This document shows positions 1 to 8,752 of a stretch of DNA of 30,431 nucleotides, piece by piece; position 1 is the stretch's first letter; each line of letters begins with the position of its first letter. Made by a program: the position numbers and the translations under genes. The DNA lies in the NCBI GenBank assembly GCA_021798635.1, contig JAJZGH010000016.1, positions 1-30,431 of the forward strand, read 5' to 3'. The DNA is from Planctomycetota bacterium (GTDB taxonomy: Bacteria > Planctomycetota > Phycisphaerae > WQYP01). Under the pieces are notes generated by a model. It had not been told where the DNA came from and did no database searches. It saw only the letters and a list, made by a program, of their open reading frames with translations.

Positions 1-2532
1 AACGACTTGGATTGCTTTATTGGCACTAAATGTTCCCGTTGCTGTAACTTTCACGTTTCCACCTGACACTTCGATCTTGGCCTGCCCGTCCGAAACAAGC
101 ACGGACTTGGCGGCAAAATCCACGTCTATATATTTGGTGGTGGGCACATGCGTGGGGGTACCAACGATAAATGTCTTCTTCGCGCTAATCAGGACAGTTC
201 CACCTGCCGTACCGGACCCAAGCTCAATCGACGCATCACCCGTTTTCTGAGCCTTGTGATTAATGGCCTTCAGATTATCCTTCACTGTTGCCAGCCCTGC
301 CTGATAAACAATTAGCGCAACCAGCGAGACTGCCATGCCGACGGCTGAGGCAATTGCCAAGGCATCCTCCGCTGCGGCTAGACCGTCAGGTTGAAGCGAT
401 GTCGTATCAGTGGCAGTCGATCCAGAGGTTGTGAAGGCACCTCCCTGTGACTGTTCAACCACTCCCATCACTCCGGTCGTCATTAACGCTAGCACCGGAA
501 CGGAAGCTGCGACCGCGGCGACAATCCCCGCAGCCTTAATCCATCCGGCGATCTCCACATTGGCCAGGGCAACAACAGGCCCGACGGATAGCTCGATGTC
601 GGTCGGTGTTAAATTAAGAATTGAACTTCCCGTAGCCGTTCCGCTTCCGGCAACCAGACACACTCCGGTTGTGCCGACTTCCACAATATCCTTCTTAGCA
701 ATCTCGTGCCGCGTATTGAGATGAATATCCGTGGCACCGCCCGCCGTCACCGTATTGACCGCCCCGACCCCGATTGTGAACTGCGGCCCCAGTGATATTC
801 CCAAGTTTATTCCAGCAAGAAACGCAGCATTTACACCGACAGTAGCAGCGACATTGGCTCCCGCAACCAGTGTGAACATCGCCCCCGCCGTACCGGTGAT
901 GTTTTCACCAGCACAAAATGTATAAATATCGCTCCATGTCCAGTTTTTTGAACTGGTGCCCAATGCCAACCCGGAGTGGTGATGCGGACTGAACAGCCGC
1001 AAATGTTCAGAGCCGGGCGTGGCGTCAAATATGATGCGATTACCAAAATCATCCTGCAGGATGCGTTTGTCTTTATTGGCGGGCAATGCCAGCGGCGGCA
1101 TGTTATCTGCGTTGTAGACGCGGCCGGTGATCAGTGGCTTGTCTGGATCGCCTTCCAGGAAATCCACAATGACTTCGTCGCCCACATGCGGCAAGGCCAT
1201 ATCGCCCCAGTTTAGGCCGTTGTTGGGTGCTCCCGCCCAGGATTGTGATACGCGAATCCAGCAGGAGGAATTCTGATCGGATGTGCCATAGGTGTCCCAG
1301 TAAAATTGCACTTTCACCCGGCCATATTCATCGGTGTAGATTTTTTCACCGGACGGCCCTACCACCACTGCGGTCTGCGGGCCGCGTACCAGAGCCTTCG
1401 GTGTACTGCGTGCGGGGCGGAATTGCTGGCTGGATTCAAAACAGGCCAGATTGCAGGTGAACGTCGTGGCCACCGGCCCCGGCTGATCCTGCAGATAATT
1501 TTCATTGCGCAGGTCATATTGCACGCTCTGAATCAGATAGGTCTGATTCATGGCTGAGACCGGATGATCTGTCAAAGTAAAGAGATAGCCGGCCTCAACT
1601 CCACGGTTATTGGAACGCCCTGATGCCACCGCAAAACCGACCTGCTGTTCCTGCATGCGGGCCTGAACGTAATTATTGCCATCTGACGATTGGCTGTAGC
1701 CGCCGGGATAATCATAGACACGGTGATCGGTCTGACTGACCACGCCGACGGTATTGGCGGCGGACGTTAAAAGTGATTTCTTGGGTGCGGTAAAATCATA
1801 ATCATTAAGCATGAAATTGCCGGACTGAAGTTCCTGCCGCAACTTCCAATCGCTAATATATTCACCTTTGGCCGCCCGATCAGGTCCCAGATAACTGATA
1901 CTGGAATCACCCATGATATTGACACTTGCCGAGACGCCATCCGCCAGCACCAGCTTATGGGTGATGTTGCCGCTTTGCGAGTCTTTTTCATGCTTGAAAA
2001 AATAATAGATGCCTTCGTTTTCCAGCAAGCGCGAGACAAAATCAAAATCCGTTTCGCGATACTGTACGCAGTAATCCCATGTGCGGTAGGTTGCGGTAAG
2101 GGCGTTATCCACCACTGCGGAAAATCCCAGATCGGAAAATATCTGCTGGACAATCTGCGGTACGGTAAGATTCTGAAATATCCGGCAATCGCGGCGACGC
2201 TTTAAAAACCAGAGCCAAGGGACCATCACCGCTGAATAGTGATAGATATTGCCTTCACTGTGGGTTTGCTGAAAATTGGAAATGTAACCATTAAAATAGC
2301 GGATGCTGGACGCAGCAGAAAGCGCACCGACCTTGGCGGAAAGCGAAACCGAGACATTTTTGCCCAGAATATCGGAGAAATTAATATCGGGTTTCTCGGA
2401 AAGCATTTCCAGTTCATATTCAAACGGAGTGCTAAGCGCTTCAGCACCCGTGAATTTGGTCAGCAGCAACACATCCGAACCCAGCGGCGTATCAATGCTT
2501 AATTCCCGATGTCCCTGTTTAAACTTGGCCAT
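1..2532 (-). CDS. vgrG: T6SS spike protein VgrG (TssI), 3' end cut by window edge
   Basis: VgrG forms the trimeric spike that caps the Hcp tube and pierces the target cell. The frame is open from the ATG at 2532 to base 1 (844 codons, no stop), so the C-terminus is missing. An AGGAG lies about 8 bases before the start. Gp27-like hub features include RETDFDFVSRLLENEGIYYF at residues 159-178. The gp5-like OB region follows, with YTDEYGRVKVQFYWD (399-413), CWIRVSQSWAG (424-434) and VGDEVIVDFLEGDPDKPLITG (450-470, typical of the family). Eight glycines at exactly 8-residue spacing (542 to 598) mark a beta-helix needle. Two hydrophobic stretches follow (about 663-693 and 722-749), then Gly/Val/Thr-rich beta sequence to the edge. 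It is the last T6SS gene seen, 69 bases after tssH. VgrG identity is secure; the role of the hydrophobic part is unknown. Confidence 0.95.
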   Translation of the reverse strand, partial: MAKFKQGHRELSIDTPLGSDVLLLTKFTGAEALSTPFEYELEMLSEKPDINFSDILGKNVSVSLSAKVGALSAASSIRYFNGYISNFQQTHSEGNIYHYSAVMVPWLWFLKRRRDCRIFQNLTVPQIVQQIFSDLGFSAVVDNALTATYRTWDYCVQYRETDFDFVSRLLENEGIYYFFKHEKDSQSGNITHKLVLADGVSASVNIMGDSSISYLGPDRAAKGEYISDWKLRQELQSGNFMLNDYDFTAPKKSLLTSAANTVGVVSQTDHRVYDYPGGYSQSSDGNNYVQARMQEQQVGFAVASGRSNNRGVEAGYLFTLTDHPVSAMNQTYLIQSVQYDLRNENYLQDQPGPVATTFTCNLACFESSQQFRPARSTPKALVRGPQTAVVVGPSGEKIYTDEYGRVKVQFYWDTYGTSDQNSSCWIRVSQSWAGAPNNGLNWGDMALPHVGDEVIVDFLEGDPDKPLITGRVYNADNMPPLALPANKDKRILQDDFGNRIIFDATPGSEHLRLFSPHHHSGLALGTSSKNWTWSDIYTFCAGENITGTAGAMFTLVAGANVAATVGVNAAFLAGINLGISLGPQFTIGVGAVNTVTAGGATDIHLNTRHEIAKKDIVEVGTTGVCLVAGSGTATGSSILNLTPTDIELSVGPVVALANVEIAGWIKAAGIVAAVAASVPVLALMTTGVMGVVEQSQGGAFTTSGSTATDTTSLQPDGLAAAEDALAIASAVGMAVSLVALIVYQAGLATVKDNLKAINHKAQKTGDASIELGSGTAGGTVLISAKKTFIVGTPTHVPTTKYIDVDFAAKSVLVSDGQAKIEVSGGNVKVTATGTFSANKAIQVV

Positions 2533-2601
2533 GATGCAACTCCTGATTAAGCGACCGAGTTCCGGCCATTTTAGTTCCAGACGGATTAGATACCGTGATA
2601 A

Positions 2602-5358
2602 CTATTTGCCGCCGAAGTTAAACTTAAATTCGCCGGCATCCGCGGCCACGGCTATGCGATCAATCTGCCGGCCTTCCATCATGCGGGTTAAAAATTCATG
2701 GCCGATTTGCGGCAGAAGAACATTGGTGATCATGGCGTCAACCATACGGGCACCACGTTCCAATTCCGTACACCTTTCGGCAATGAGCTTGGGCACCGAT
2801 TCATCATATTCAAACGGAATCTTATGGGTTTCCCGGACACGCTTTTGCACGCGCGAAAGCTGGAGATTAATAATCTGCTTGAGCATGGCTGCGGAAATGG
2901 GATAGTAGGGAACCACAACCAGACGATTCAGCAGCGCATCCGGGAACACCTTTACCAGCGGCCCGCGAAGAGCTTTTTCCAACCCGTCGGCGTCGGGCAG
3001 TAAATCAGGGTCTTTGCACATGTTTACCACCAGATCCTGTCCGGCATTAGTGGTCAGTATGATGATGGTATTTTTGAAGTCGATCATGCGGCCTTCACCA
3101 TCTTCCATCCAGCCTTTGTCAAAGACCTGGAAGAAAATTTCATGGACATCTTTGTGCGCTTTTTCCACTTCATCCAAAAGGACCACTGAATAGGGCCGGC
3201 GGCGCACCGCCTCGGTTAATACGCCGCCCTCGCCATAACCGACATATCCCGGCGGAGAGCCTTTGAGCGTGCTGACGGTATGTGATTCCTGAAATTCACT
3301 CATGTTGATGGTTATTAAATTGTGCTCACCGCCATAGAGGGTTTCCGCTAAGGATAAAGCAGTCTCGGTTTTACCCACGCCCGACGGGCCGGCCAGCATA
3401 AATACGCCGATGGGGCGATTGGGATTATCAAGTTTGGCACGGGAGGTCTGTACGCGGCGGGCAATAATTTCCAGGCCGTGACGCTGGCCGATCACGCGTT
3501 TCTCAAGGTGATCAGCCAGTTTCAGAATTTGCTCAATTTCATTTTTAACCATGCGGCCCACGGGAATGCCGGTCCAATCCGCCACCACCGATGCTACGGC
3601 CTGCTGATCCACCGTTGGGAAAATCAAGGGCAATTCGCCCTGCAATTCGGATAGCTCACTTTGCAATTTACGCAGATCGGTCAACATGGCATCGCGCTGC
3701 TCGGGGGTAAGTTTGGGGGTGGGTGCAGCTTCGGCTGGGACTGCGGCCGCTTTGGCTTTGGGCTTGGCAGCGGCCGGAGCAACTGCAGGTTCCGGCGCAC
3801 TTTCAATCGGCTCGGCAGCGGCACGTAAGGAATGGCGAATATCGAGAATTTTGTCGACCAGTTGTTTTTCCTGCTTCCATTTGGCGTCCAGATCGGCGAA
3901 ACGCTTTTTCTCAATTTCTAAAAGACCTTTCACCTCAGAGAGCCGATGGGTGTGATCCAGGCCAACCGCGGTTTCACGATTTATAATTTGAATTTCCATC
4001 TCCAGAGCTTCAACGCGGCGTTTGGAATCTTCCAGTTCCGCCGGTAATGCGTGCTGGCTTACAGCGACGCGGGCGGAGGCGGTATCAATAAGGCTGACGG
4101 CTTTGTCAGGCAATTGCCGCGACGGAATGTAACGATGCGACAAACGCACCGCGGCGTCAATGGCTTCATCAAGAATCTGTACACGATGATGCTTTTCCAG
4201 CGGAGCAATAAGCCCGCGAAGCATTAAAACCGCTTTGTGTTCCGAGGGTTCCTCCACCTTCACGACTTGAAAGCGGCGGGTCAGGGCGGGATCTTTTTCA
4301 ATATGCTTTTTATATTCATCCCACGTGGTGGCGGCGATGGTGCGAAGCGTGCCGCGGGCCAAGGCGGGTTTGAGCAAATTAGCGGCATCGCCGGTTCCAG
4401 CGGCACCACCGGCTCCAATAAGCGTATGAGCCTCATCAATAAAAAGAATAATGGGTTTGGGAGAGGCTTGAACTTCTTCAATCACCGATCGCAGGCGCTG
4501 CTCAAATTCCCCTTTCATACTGGCTCCGGCCTGCAGCAGACCGATATCCAGCGTGTGAACGCTGACATCTTTAAGCGAGGGTGGGACTTCACCGGCGGCT
4601 ACGCGCTGCGCAAAGCCTTCGACTACGGCGGTTTTTCCGACGCCGGCCTCACCGGTAAGAATCGGATTGTTCTGCCGCCGACGCATGAGAATATCAACTA
4701 CTTGCCGGATTTCTTCATCGCGCCCGACGATGGGGTCCAGTTCACCGGACTTGGCGCGGGCTGTTAAATCAATGGCGAATTTGGCCAGGGCCTCCTGTTT
4801 ACCCATGGCTGCCGGAGCGATGGCTCCGCTGGCTTCTCCTGGCGCTCCACTGCCTTCGGTTTCCGAGGGTGCCAGAAGTTCTTCGGTGGAACCGGAGGTA
4901 ATTTTGCCAAAATCATCGGACAATTGTTCGGGCTTCACTTTTTCAAATTCACGGGAAATATTCAGCAAACTGTTCCGCAGCGTGCCGGTCTTTACCATGC
5001 CGATGATCAGATGGCCCGTGCGCACCTGCGTACTTTTATAAACCAGCGATCCATACACCCAGGCCCGCTCCACCGCTTCATCAATATGCGAAGACAAATC
5101 AGATATGGAGGTTGATCCGCGCGGCAGTCGATCCAGTGATGCTGTTACATCCGCCGCCAATTTGGATGGATTCAAACCAAAATGACGGATGATCAGATGC
5201 AGGTCGGTATTGTCCAACTGCAGAATCTGATTGATCCAGTGCACCAGTTCCACGTATGGATTGCCGCGCATTTTGCAAAAGACGGTGGCGCTTTCAATGG
5301 ACTTATAGGCCACCTTGTTTAGCTTACCGAACAACGCGGAACGACTGATTTCTGCCAT
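2602..5358 (-). CDS. clpV: T6SS sheath-disassembly AAA+ ATPase ClpV (TssH)
   Basis: ClpV is a hexameric cytoplasmic ATPase that extracts TssB/TssC from contracted sheaths so that the subunits can be reused. The 918 residues fit the family. An N-terminal Clp-N domain (about 10-145) is followed by a Ser/Gly/Ala linker (160-185). AAA1 has Walker A GEAGVGKT (236-243) and Walker B ILFIDEAH (304-311). The helical middle region (about 435-510) leads into an Ala/Pro/Lys-rich low-complexity stretch (512-550). AAA2 has Walker A GPSGVGKT (657-664), the pore loop GYVGYGEGG (704-712) and Walker B VVLLDEVEKAH (725-735). Both ATPase modules therefore look active. An AAGGA precedes the ATG, and tssG ends 22 bases upstream, so it should be in the same transcript. 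The T6SS neighbours separate it from the chaperone ClpB. The low-complexity insert between middle region and AAA2 is the only oddity. Confidence 0.96.
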   Translation of the reverse strand: MAEISRSALFGKLNKVAYKSIESATVFCKMRGNPYVELVHWINQILQLDNTDLHLIIRHFGLNPSKLAADVTASLDRLPRGSTSISDLSSHIDEAVERAWVYGSLVYKSTQVRTGHLIIGMVKTGTLRNSLLNISREFEKVKPEQLSDDFGKITSGSTEELLAPSETEGSGAPGEASGAIAPAAMGKQEALAKFAIDLTARAKSGELDPIVGRDEEIRQVVDILMRRRQNNPILTGEAGVGKTAVVEGFAQRVAAGEVPPSLKDVSVHTLDIGLLQAGASMKGEFEQRLRSVIEEVQASPKPIILFIDEAHTLIGAGGAAGTGDAANLLKPALARGTLRTIAATTWDEYKKHIEKDPALTRRFQVVKVEEPSEHKAVLMLRGLIAPLEKHHRVQILDEAIDAAVRLSHRYIPSRQLPDKAVSLIDTASARVAVSQHALPAELEDSKRRVEALEMEIQIINRETAVGLDHTHRLSEVKGLLEIEKKRFADLDAKWKQEKQLVDKILDIRHSLRAAAEPIESAPEPAVAPAAAKPKAKAAAVPAEAAPTPKLTPEQRDAMLTDLRKLQSELSELQGELPLIFPTVDQQAVASVVADWTGIPVGRMVKNEIEQILKLADHLEKRVIGQRHGLEIIARRVQTSRAKLDNPNRPIGVFMLAGPSGVGKTETALSLAETLYGGEHNLITINMSEFQESHTVSTLKGSPPGYVGYGEGGVLTEAVRRRPYSVVLLDEVEKAHKDVHEIFFQVFDKGWMEDGEGRMIDFKNTIIILTTNAGQDLVVNMCKDPDLLPDADGLEKALRGPLVKVFPDALLNRLVVVPYYPISAAMLKQIINLQLSRVQKRVRETHKIPFEYDESVPKLIAERCTELERGARMVDAMITNVLLPQIGHEFLTRMMEGRQIDRIAVAADAGEFKFNFGGK

Positions 5359-5380
5359 AAATTAATCCTTATTCTTCGTA

Positions 5381-6424
5381 TTAAGCCGCGACCGGGCGGC
5401 AAATCAAATCTCGCAGGTCGTGATCCAATTCTGTTGTGTGCAGCCAGGTGGTGTAACCGAGGCGGCAATCCTGGCCAAGAATCATGGGTGGTGCGGCACT
5501 GGCCTTGAGAATCAGGCGCACATCCCATTCCAGCTCGTCATTGAGGTATAACTTTACCCAGTCGCACAGGTTCTGAAAACCAACGCTGCCGGGTAATATT
5601 CGGTTAAAGTCCGCCAGCGCCATGGGGCCTAGAACAATTCTGAATTTTCCCTGTGCATCCCAGACGCGCGAACCTACCACAAGCGTCTGGCCCAGCATTC
5701 CTGACTCGGAATTTGAGCCTAACTGGCAGCGGCAATCCGTGGGTAATGCAAGCCATCGCCCGGAGAATTCTTCGATTTCCACAGGTACGCCAAAATATTC
5801 ATAGAGAATCGACCGTAAGCCATCGGGATTCCGCACGCTGGCCAGCAGCCTACCGGAAAAATAGAGTTTGGCGTTATCAGGTAAGCTGTCGCGGCTCATT
5901 AAGTAATCGGTTCCCAGCCCCATGAGGCTGGCGAAATAACGGACGAAGGCGTCATCATCTCCCGGATTGGCGAGCGACGTTTCATGCCGATCATAACTGA
6001 CTGTCGGCTCATTGCAGGCCCAGGCGCGATAAAAGAAACTGATCATCCGATGATGAAACATATCAGCAAAAGCGCAGAGCGTATTGTCTTTTACATGCAG
6101 TTTGCGCTCCCGGGCGTATTCGGTGAGATGCAGCGGCAGTGGGCCGTTGGGACCAAACAGGCCAATAAAGCGCACCGCCAATCGGGGAACCTCCAACGCC
6201 TCTGAAAATTCCAGCTTTTCCACCGTGCTTGCCGGGAACGCCAACGCCGGTTCCTGGCCAAACCGCACCGGGTCCAGTCTGGGAGATGTGGAATAGCCCA
6301 CGCGCGGCAAATCCCGGCGGGCGCATTCAATAGCGCGAACGGCCAGGAAAAAGTCGTAACAGGCGGCCTGCGATTCCAGCAGCCGCATCAGAGTATCTGC
6401 CGGCGTCCCGGACGAGCTGTCCAT
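5381..6424 (-). CDS. tssG: T6SS baseplate subunit TssG (ImpH/VasB family)
   Basis: TssG works with TssF, TssE, TssK and VgrG in the cytoplasmic baseplate from which tube and sheath grow. The 347-residue length is normal for the family. Recognisable sections are an N-terminal FFLAVRAIE (25-33), then PRVG and VRFGQEPALAFP (53-64), the hallmark FIGLFGPNGPLPLHLTEYAR (86-105) and FADMFHHRMISFFYRAWA (119-136). The C-terminal region contains RLGYTTWLHT. The start ATG at 6424 lies inside the end of tssF, giving a 37-base overlap and probable translational coupling; a GAAGGA lies upstream of it. No signal peptide or membrane segment is visible, as expected for a cytoplasmic component. Identity rests on these motifs and on its place between tssF and tssH. 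Confidence 0.93.
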   Translation of the reverse strand: MDSSSGTPADTLMRLLESQAACYDFFLAVRAIECARRDLPRVGYSTSPRLDPVRFGQEPALAFPASTVEKLEFSEALEVPRLAVRFIGLFGPNGPLPLHLTEYARERKLHVKDNTLCAFADMFHHRMISFFYRAWACNEPTVSYDRHETSLANPGDDDAFVRYFASLMGLGTDYLMSRDSLPDNAKLYFSGRLLASVRNPDGLRSILYEYFGVPVEIEEFSGRWLALPTDCRCQLGSNSESGMLGQTLVVGSRVWDAQGKFRIVLGPMALADFNRILPGSVGFQNLCDWVKLYLNDELEWDVRLILKASAAPPMILGQDCRLGYTTWLHTTELDHDLRDLICRPVAA

Positions 6425-8259
6425 TCCATGATCCTTCCGCGGTCAACCGTATTGACCACGCATTGAGTAAATGAATTCATTGAAACATAACGCGAAAAAA
6501 ATTGCTCCAGTACGGCACCCATGAGAAACGATCCGGTTCCCTCATACGCATGGTCATCCAGAATTACCGAGATTTCCAAGCCGCGCACAAACGCCATCAC
6601 CCCGTCGCTTAAGGTGCGCCGAATTATCGGCACGCTGGAAATCGATTTAACTCCATGTGCCTGCTTTTCCGATGCCGGGTCATTTATATTGCAATACAGC
6701 CCCAGCAGGTTTTGCAGCGCTGCTGCGCCTCGGCCGTCACTGGAATCCAGCAATGAAAGATAGTTCAACGACAAATGACTGATCAAGCGCCATGCCGCAT
6801 CGCCCTGGGCCAGGGATGCACGCGGAACTGTGGGTGCGCCATTTACACACCGGATCGATTTCACCGGACCGCCGGATTCCAGAGAGAAATCCGTTGCCCC
6901 TTTTCCCAGTGGAATAAACAGCGGCAGATCCCGGTTGGTGCAAAGTGATTCGATTCCCAGTTGCCGCAGTTCCGTCCGATAGGGCGCACATTGGCCGTCA
7001 ACCAGAGAAACAAATACATCACTGCCGGTATAACCCGACCGTCCGCCGAGAGCGCGCTCGCGTTCGGACGGAACCCGCGCCTGACGATGAACGGTAAAAA
7101 AGGCTTCATCCCGCCGGGAGGCGGAATCCCACATCCGATAGAAGCTGCGGAAAGCCTGCGTATCATCGGATCGGGCACCGTGCCCGGTCAAGGAAGTAAT
7201 TTCAAAGACCTCAAAATCTCTGGTGCGCGTGCGATCAGGAATTACCGGGAATTCGCTGAAGCGTTCAGATAATTGGATACGATCGCAGCGTTTGGGAAAA
7301 AGGTTAATAACCGGGGAACAGTGAGGCTTAAAATTGGCGGCGGTGACCGTGCGTTCCAATATTGGATCCGCTTTGCGCAAGCAGAGAAATAAATCCAAGT
7401 GAGGTTCCGTGCAGCGGGCGATAATAGGCCGAAGATTAGAAACCTCAAAAAACAAAAACCGTTGCGGAATGGTAAAATATTCCTGCAGCAGGCGATACCC
7501 TTGAAAAGCACGCGGGCATACCGGCAACAGCGCATGGTCATCATCAAAGCCCACGCGGCGGATACACGTGGCGGGCAGTGTTTCACGCCATTTAACTGGC
7601 ACCGAGCCTGGTTGCACCGCCACCTGCACACTTTGCCCGATGATCTGCTCATACAGACGAATCTGCACTTCGGATGTGCCGGCGATAAACAATTGCAGGC
7701 GGTCCAGTTGTATCTGGTTCCAGAGCAAACCGGGATTGCACGCCAAGCGAATCTGGATCGCCGCCTGAACACCACTTCCCATGCCCAGATTCAGTGCTTC
7801 AAGTTCCCGCAAGTGATATTTGGCGTCCATGACCTGGATAGGCCATAACGTCAGGTTGTGCGCGGTTCGATATTCACATGCGGTGGATTCCCCGGCACCG
7901 ACGATACTGCGCATGGAGGTTCCGCGCGGCATGGCAAAGCCCTTTGCTAAACCGGGGTCGGCTTTATCAATTTCAAACTGCACAATCGCCATGGATGGGG
8001 TGGGAGCAAGATAATTGGGATGAACCGTATTCAGCAGTCCCTGCGTAAAGCGGGGAAAGGCCGAGTCTAATTTAAGATGAACACGCGCCGCCAAAAAGGC
8101 GAATCCTTCCAGCAGGCGTTCCACGTACGGATCGGGGCAATCGACTTGATCCAGTGTTAAACGGCCAGCAACCTTGGGATAGGCGGCGGCGAATTCTTTG
8201 CCCATTTCGCGCAGGTGCCGCAATTCGCGTTCGTAATATTGCAGAAATTGGCTGTCCAT
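6388..8259 (-). CDS. tssF: T6SS baseplate subunit TssF (ImpG/VasA family)
   Basis: TssF is a large wedge component of the T6SS baseplate and partners with TssG. From the ATG at 8259 it is 623 residues, the usual size. The N-terminus is diagnostic: QYYERELRHLREMGKEFAAA (residues 5-24), then YPKVAGRL and CPDPYVERLLEGFAFLAARV, and soon after FPRFTQGLLNTVHPNYL. The frame stays open 47 codons further upstream, but that part overlaps tssE entirely and lacks family character. The chosen start lies one base after the tssE stop (TAG-G-ATG), a classic coupled arrangement. The 3' end overlaps tssG by 37 bases. No frameshift or missing section is seen. Confidence 0.94.
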   Translation of the reverse strand: MDSQFLQYYERELRHLREMGKEFAAAYPKVAGRLTLDQVDCPDPYVERLLEGFAFLAARVHLKLDSAFPRFTQGLLNTVHPNYLAPTPSMAIVQFEIDKADPGLAKGFAMPRGTSMRSIVGAGESTACEYRTAHNLTLWPIQVMDAKYHLRELEALNLGMGSGVQAAIQIRLACNPGLLWNQIQLDRLQLFIAGTSEVQIRLYEQIIGQSVQVAVQPGSVPVKWRETLPATCIRRVGFDDDHALLPVCPRAFQGYRLLQEYFTIPQRFLFFEVSNLRPIIARCTEPHLDLFLCLRKADPILERTVTAANFKPHCSPVINLFPKRCDRIQLSERFSEFPVIPDRTRTRDFEVFEITSLTGHGARSDDTQAFRSFYRMWDSASRRDEAFFTVHRQARVPSERERALGGRSGYTGSDVFVSLVDGQCAPYRTELRQLGIESLCTNRDLPLFIPLGKGATDFSLESGGPVKSIRCVNGAPTVPRASLAQGDAAWRLISHLSLNYLSLLDSSDGRGAAALQNLLGLYCNINDPASEKQAHGVKSISSVPIIRRTLSDGVMAFVRGLEISVILDDHAYEGTGSFLMGAVLEQFFSRYVSMNSFTQCVVNTVDRGRIMEWTARPGRRQIL

Positions 8260-8260
8260 C

Positions 8261-8752
8261 CTATTTTTCCCGCAAACTGCAGTGTCCCGATTCCATGTCC
8301 ACTTCCGTGCGGACAAATAAAACGTCCGGCAGCGGCACGGCCCAGATTTCGCCTTTGATTTCAAAATCAAGCGTGTTGGGCTTACCGGCGTCGGCAACAT
8401 TTCCGATGCTAAGGGAATGGCGAATCACCCGCGGCTCAAAGCGGTGCACCGCATTAACCAGCATTTTCTCAACACGTTCCGGCGGCATACCGGAAATAGT
8501 GTGCCCGGAAAGATTGGGAATTCCGTAATTAATAACGCTTTGGGCCGCTAAGGGAAAATCGGCCAGTTCTTCGGTATCAAAATGGCACGGCGTATTGAGC
8601 AACCACTCTAAATCGCGCAAAACGGATCGACGTAGTTGTCGCAGTGTCCCGGCCCGTTGATCGCGCGATTCGCGGGAAGTTTCCGGGGCATCATCCGTAA
8701 GACGATCCAGAAGGAACGGCTGCAGGCGGTCGCGCGAAAAGGATTCATCCAT
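8261..8752 (-). CDS. tssE: T6SS baseplate subunit TssE (gp25-like)
   Basis: TssE is the gp25-like wedge protein that links the baseplate to the sheath. From the ATG at 8752 it has 163 residues. The gp25 core is visible: LRDLEWLLNTPCH (46-58), FPLAAQSVINYGIPNLSG (66-83), a helix PPERVEKMLVNAVHRFEPRV (90-109), and a closing beta section with an acidic DFEIKGEIWAVPLP (129-142). The frame extends ten codons further upstream to another ATG, but the chosen start gives the typical N-terminus and an 8-base overlap with the end of tagJ. The stop is one base before the tssF start. These overlaps suggest tagJ, tssE and tssF are translated in a coupled fashion. The lysozyme-like fold of gp25 relatives is not enzymatic in T6SS. 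Confidence 0.92.
   Translation of the reverse strand: MDESFSRDRLQPFLLDRLTDDAPETSRESRDQRAGTLRQLRRSVLRDLEWLLNTPCHFDTEELADFPLAAQSVINYGIPNLSGHTISGMPPERVEKMLVNAVHRFEPRVIRHSLSIGNVADAGKPNTLDFEIKGEIWAVPLPDVLFVRTEVDMESGHCSLREK

Noticed and set aside
2239..5115. Open frames on the plus strand opposite vgrG and clpV
   Set aside because: No family features; the minus strand carries unmistakable VgrG and ClpV sequence.
8260..8400. Longer N-terminus for TssF
   Set aside because: It overlaps tssE fully, and the family N-terminus begins right at the coupled ATG at 8259.
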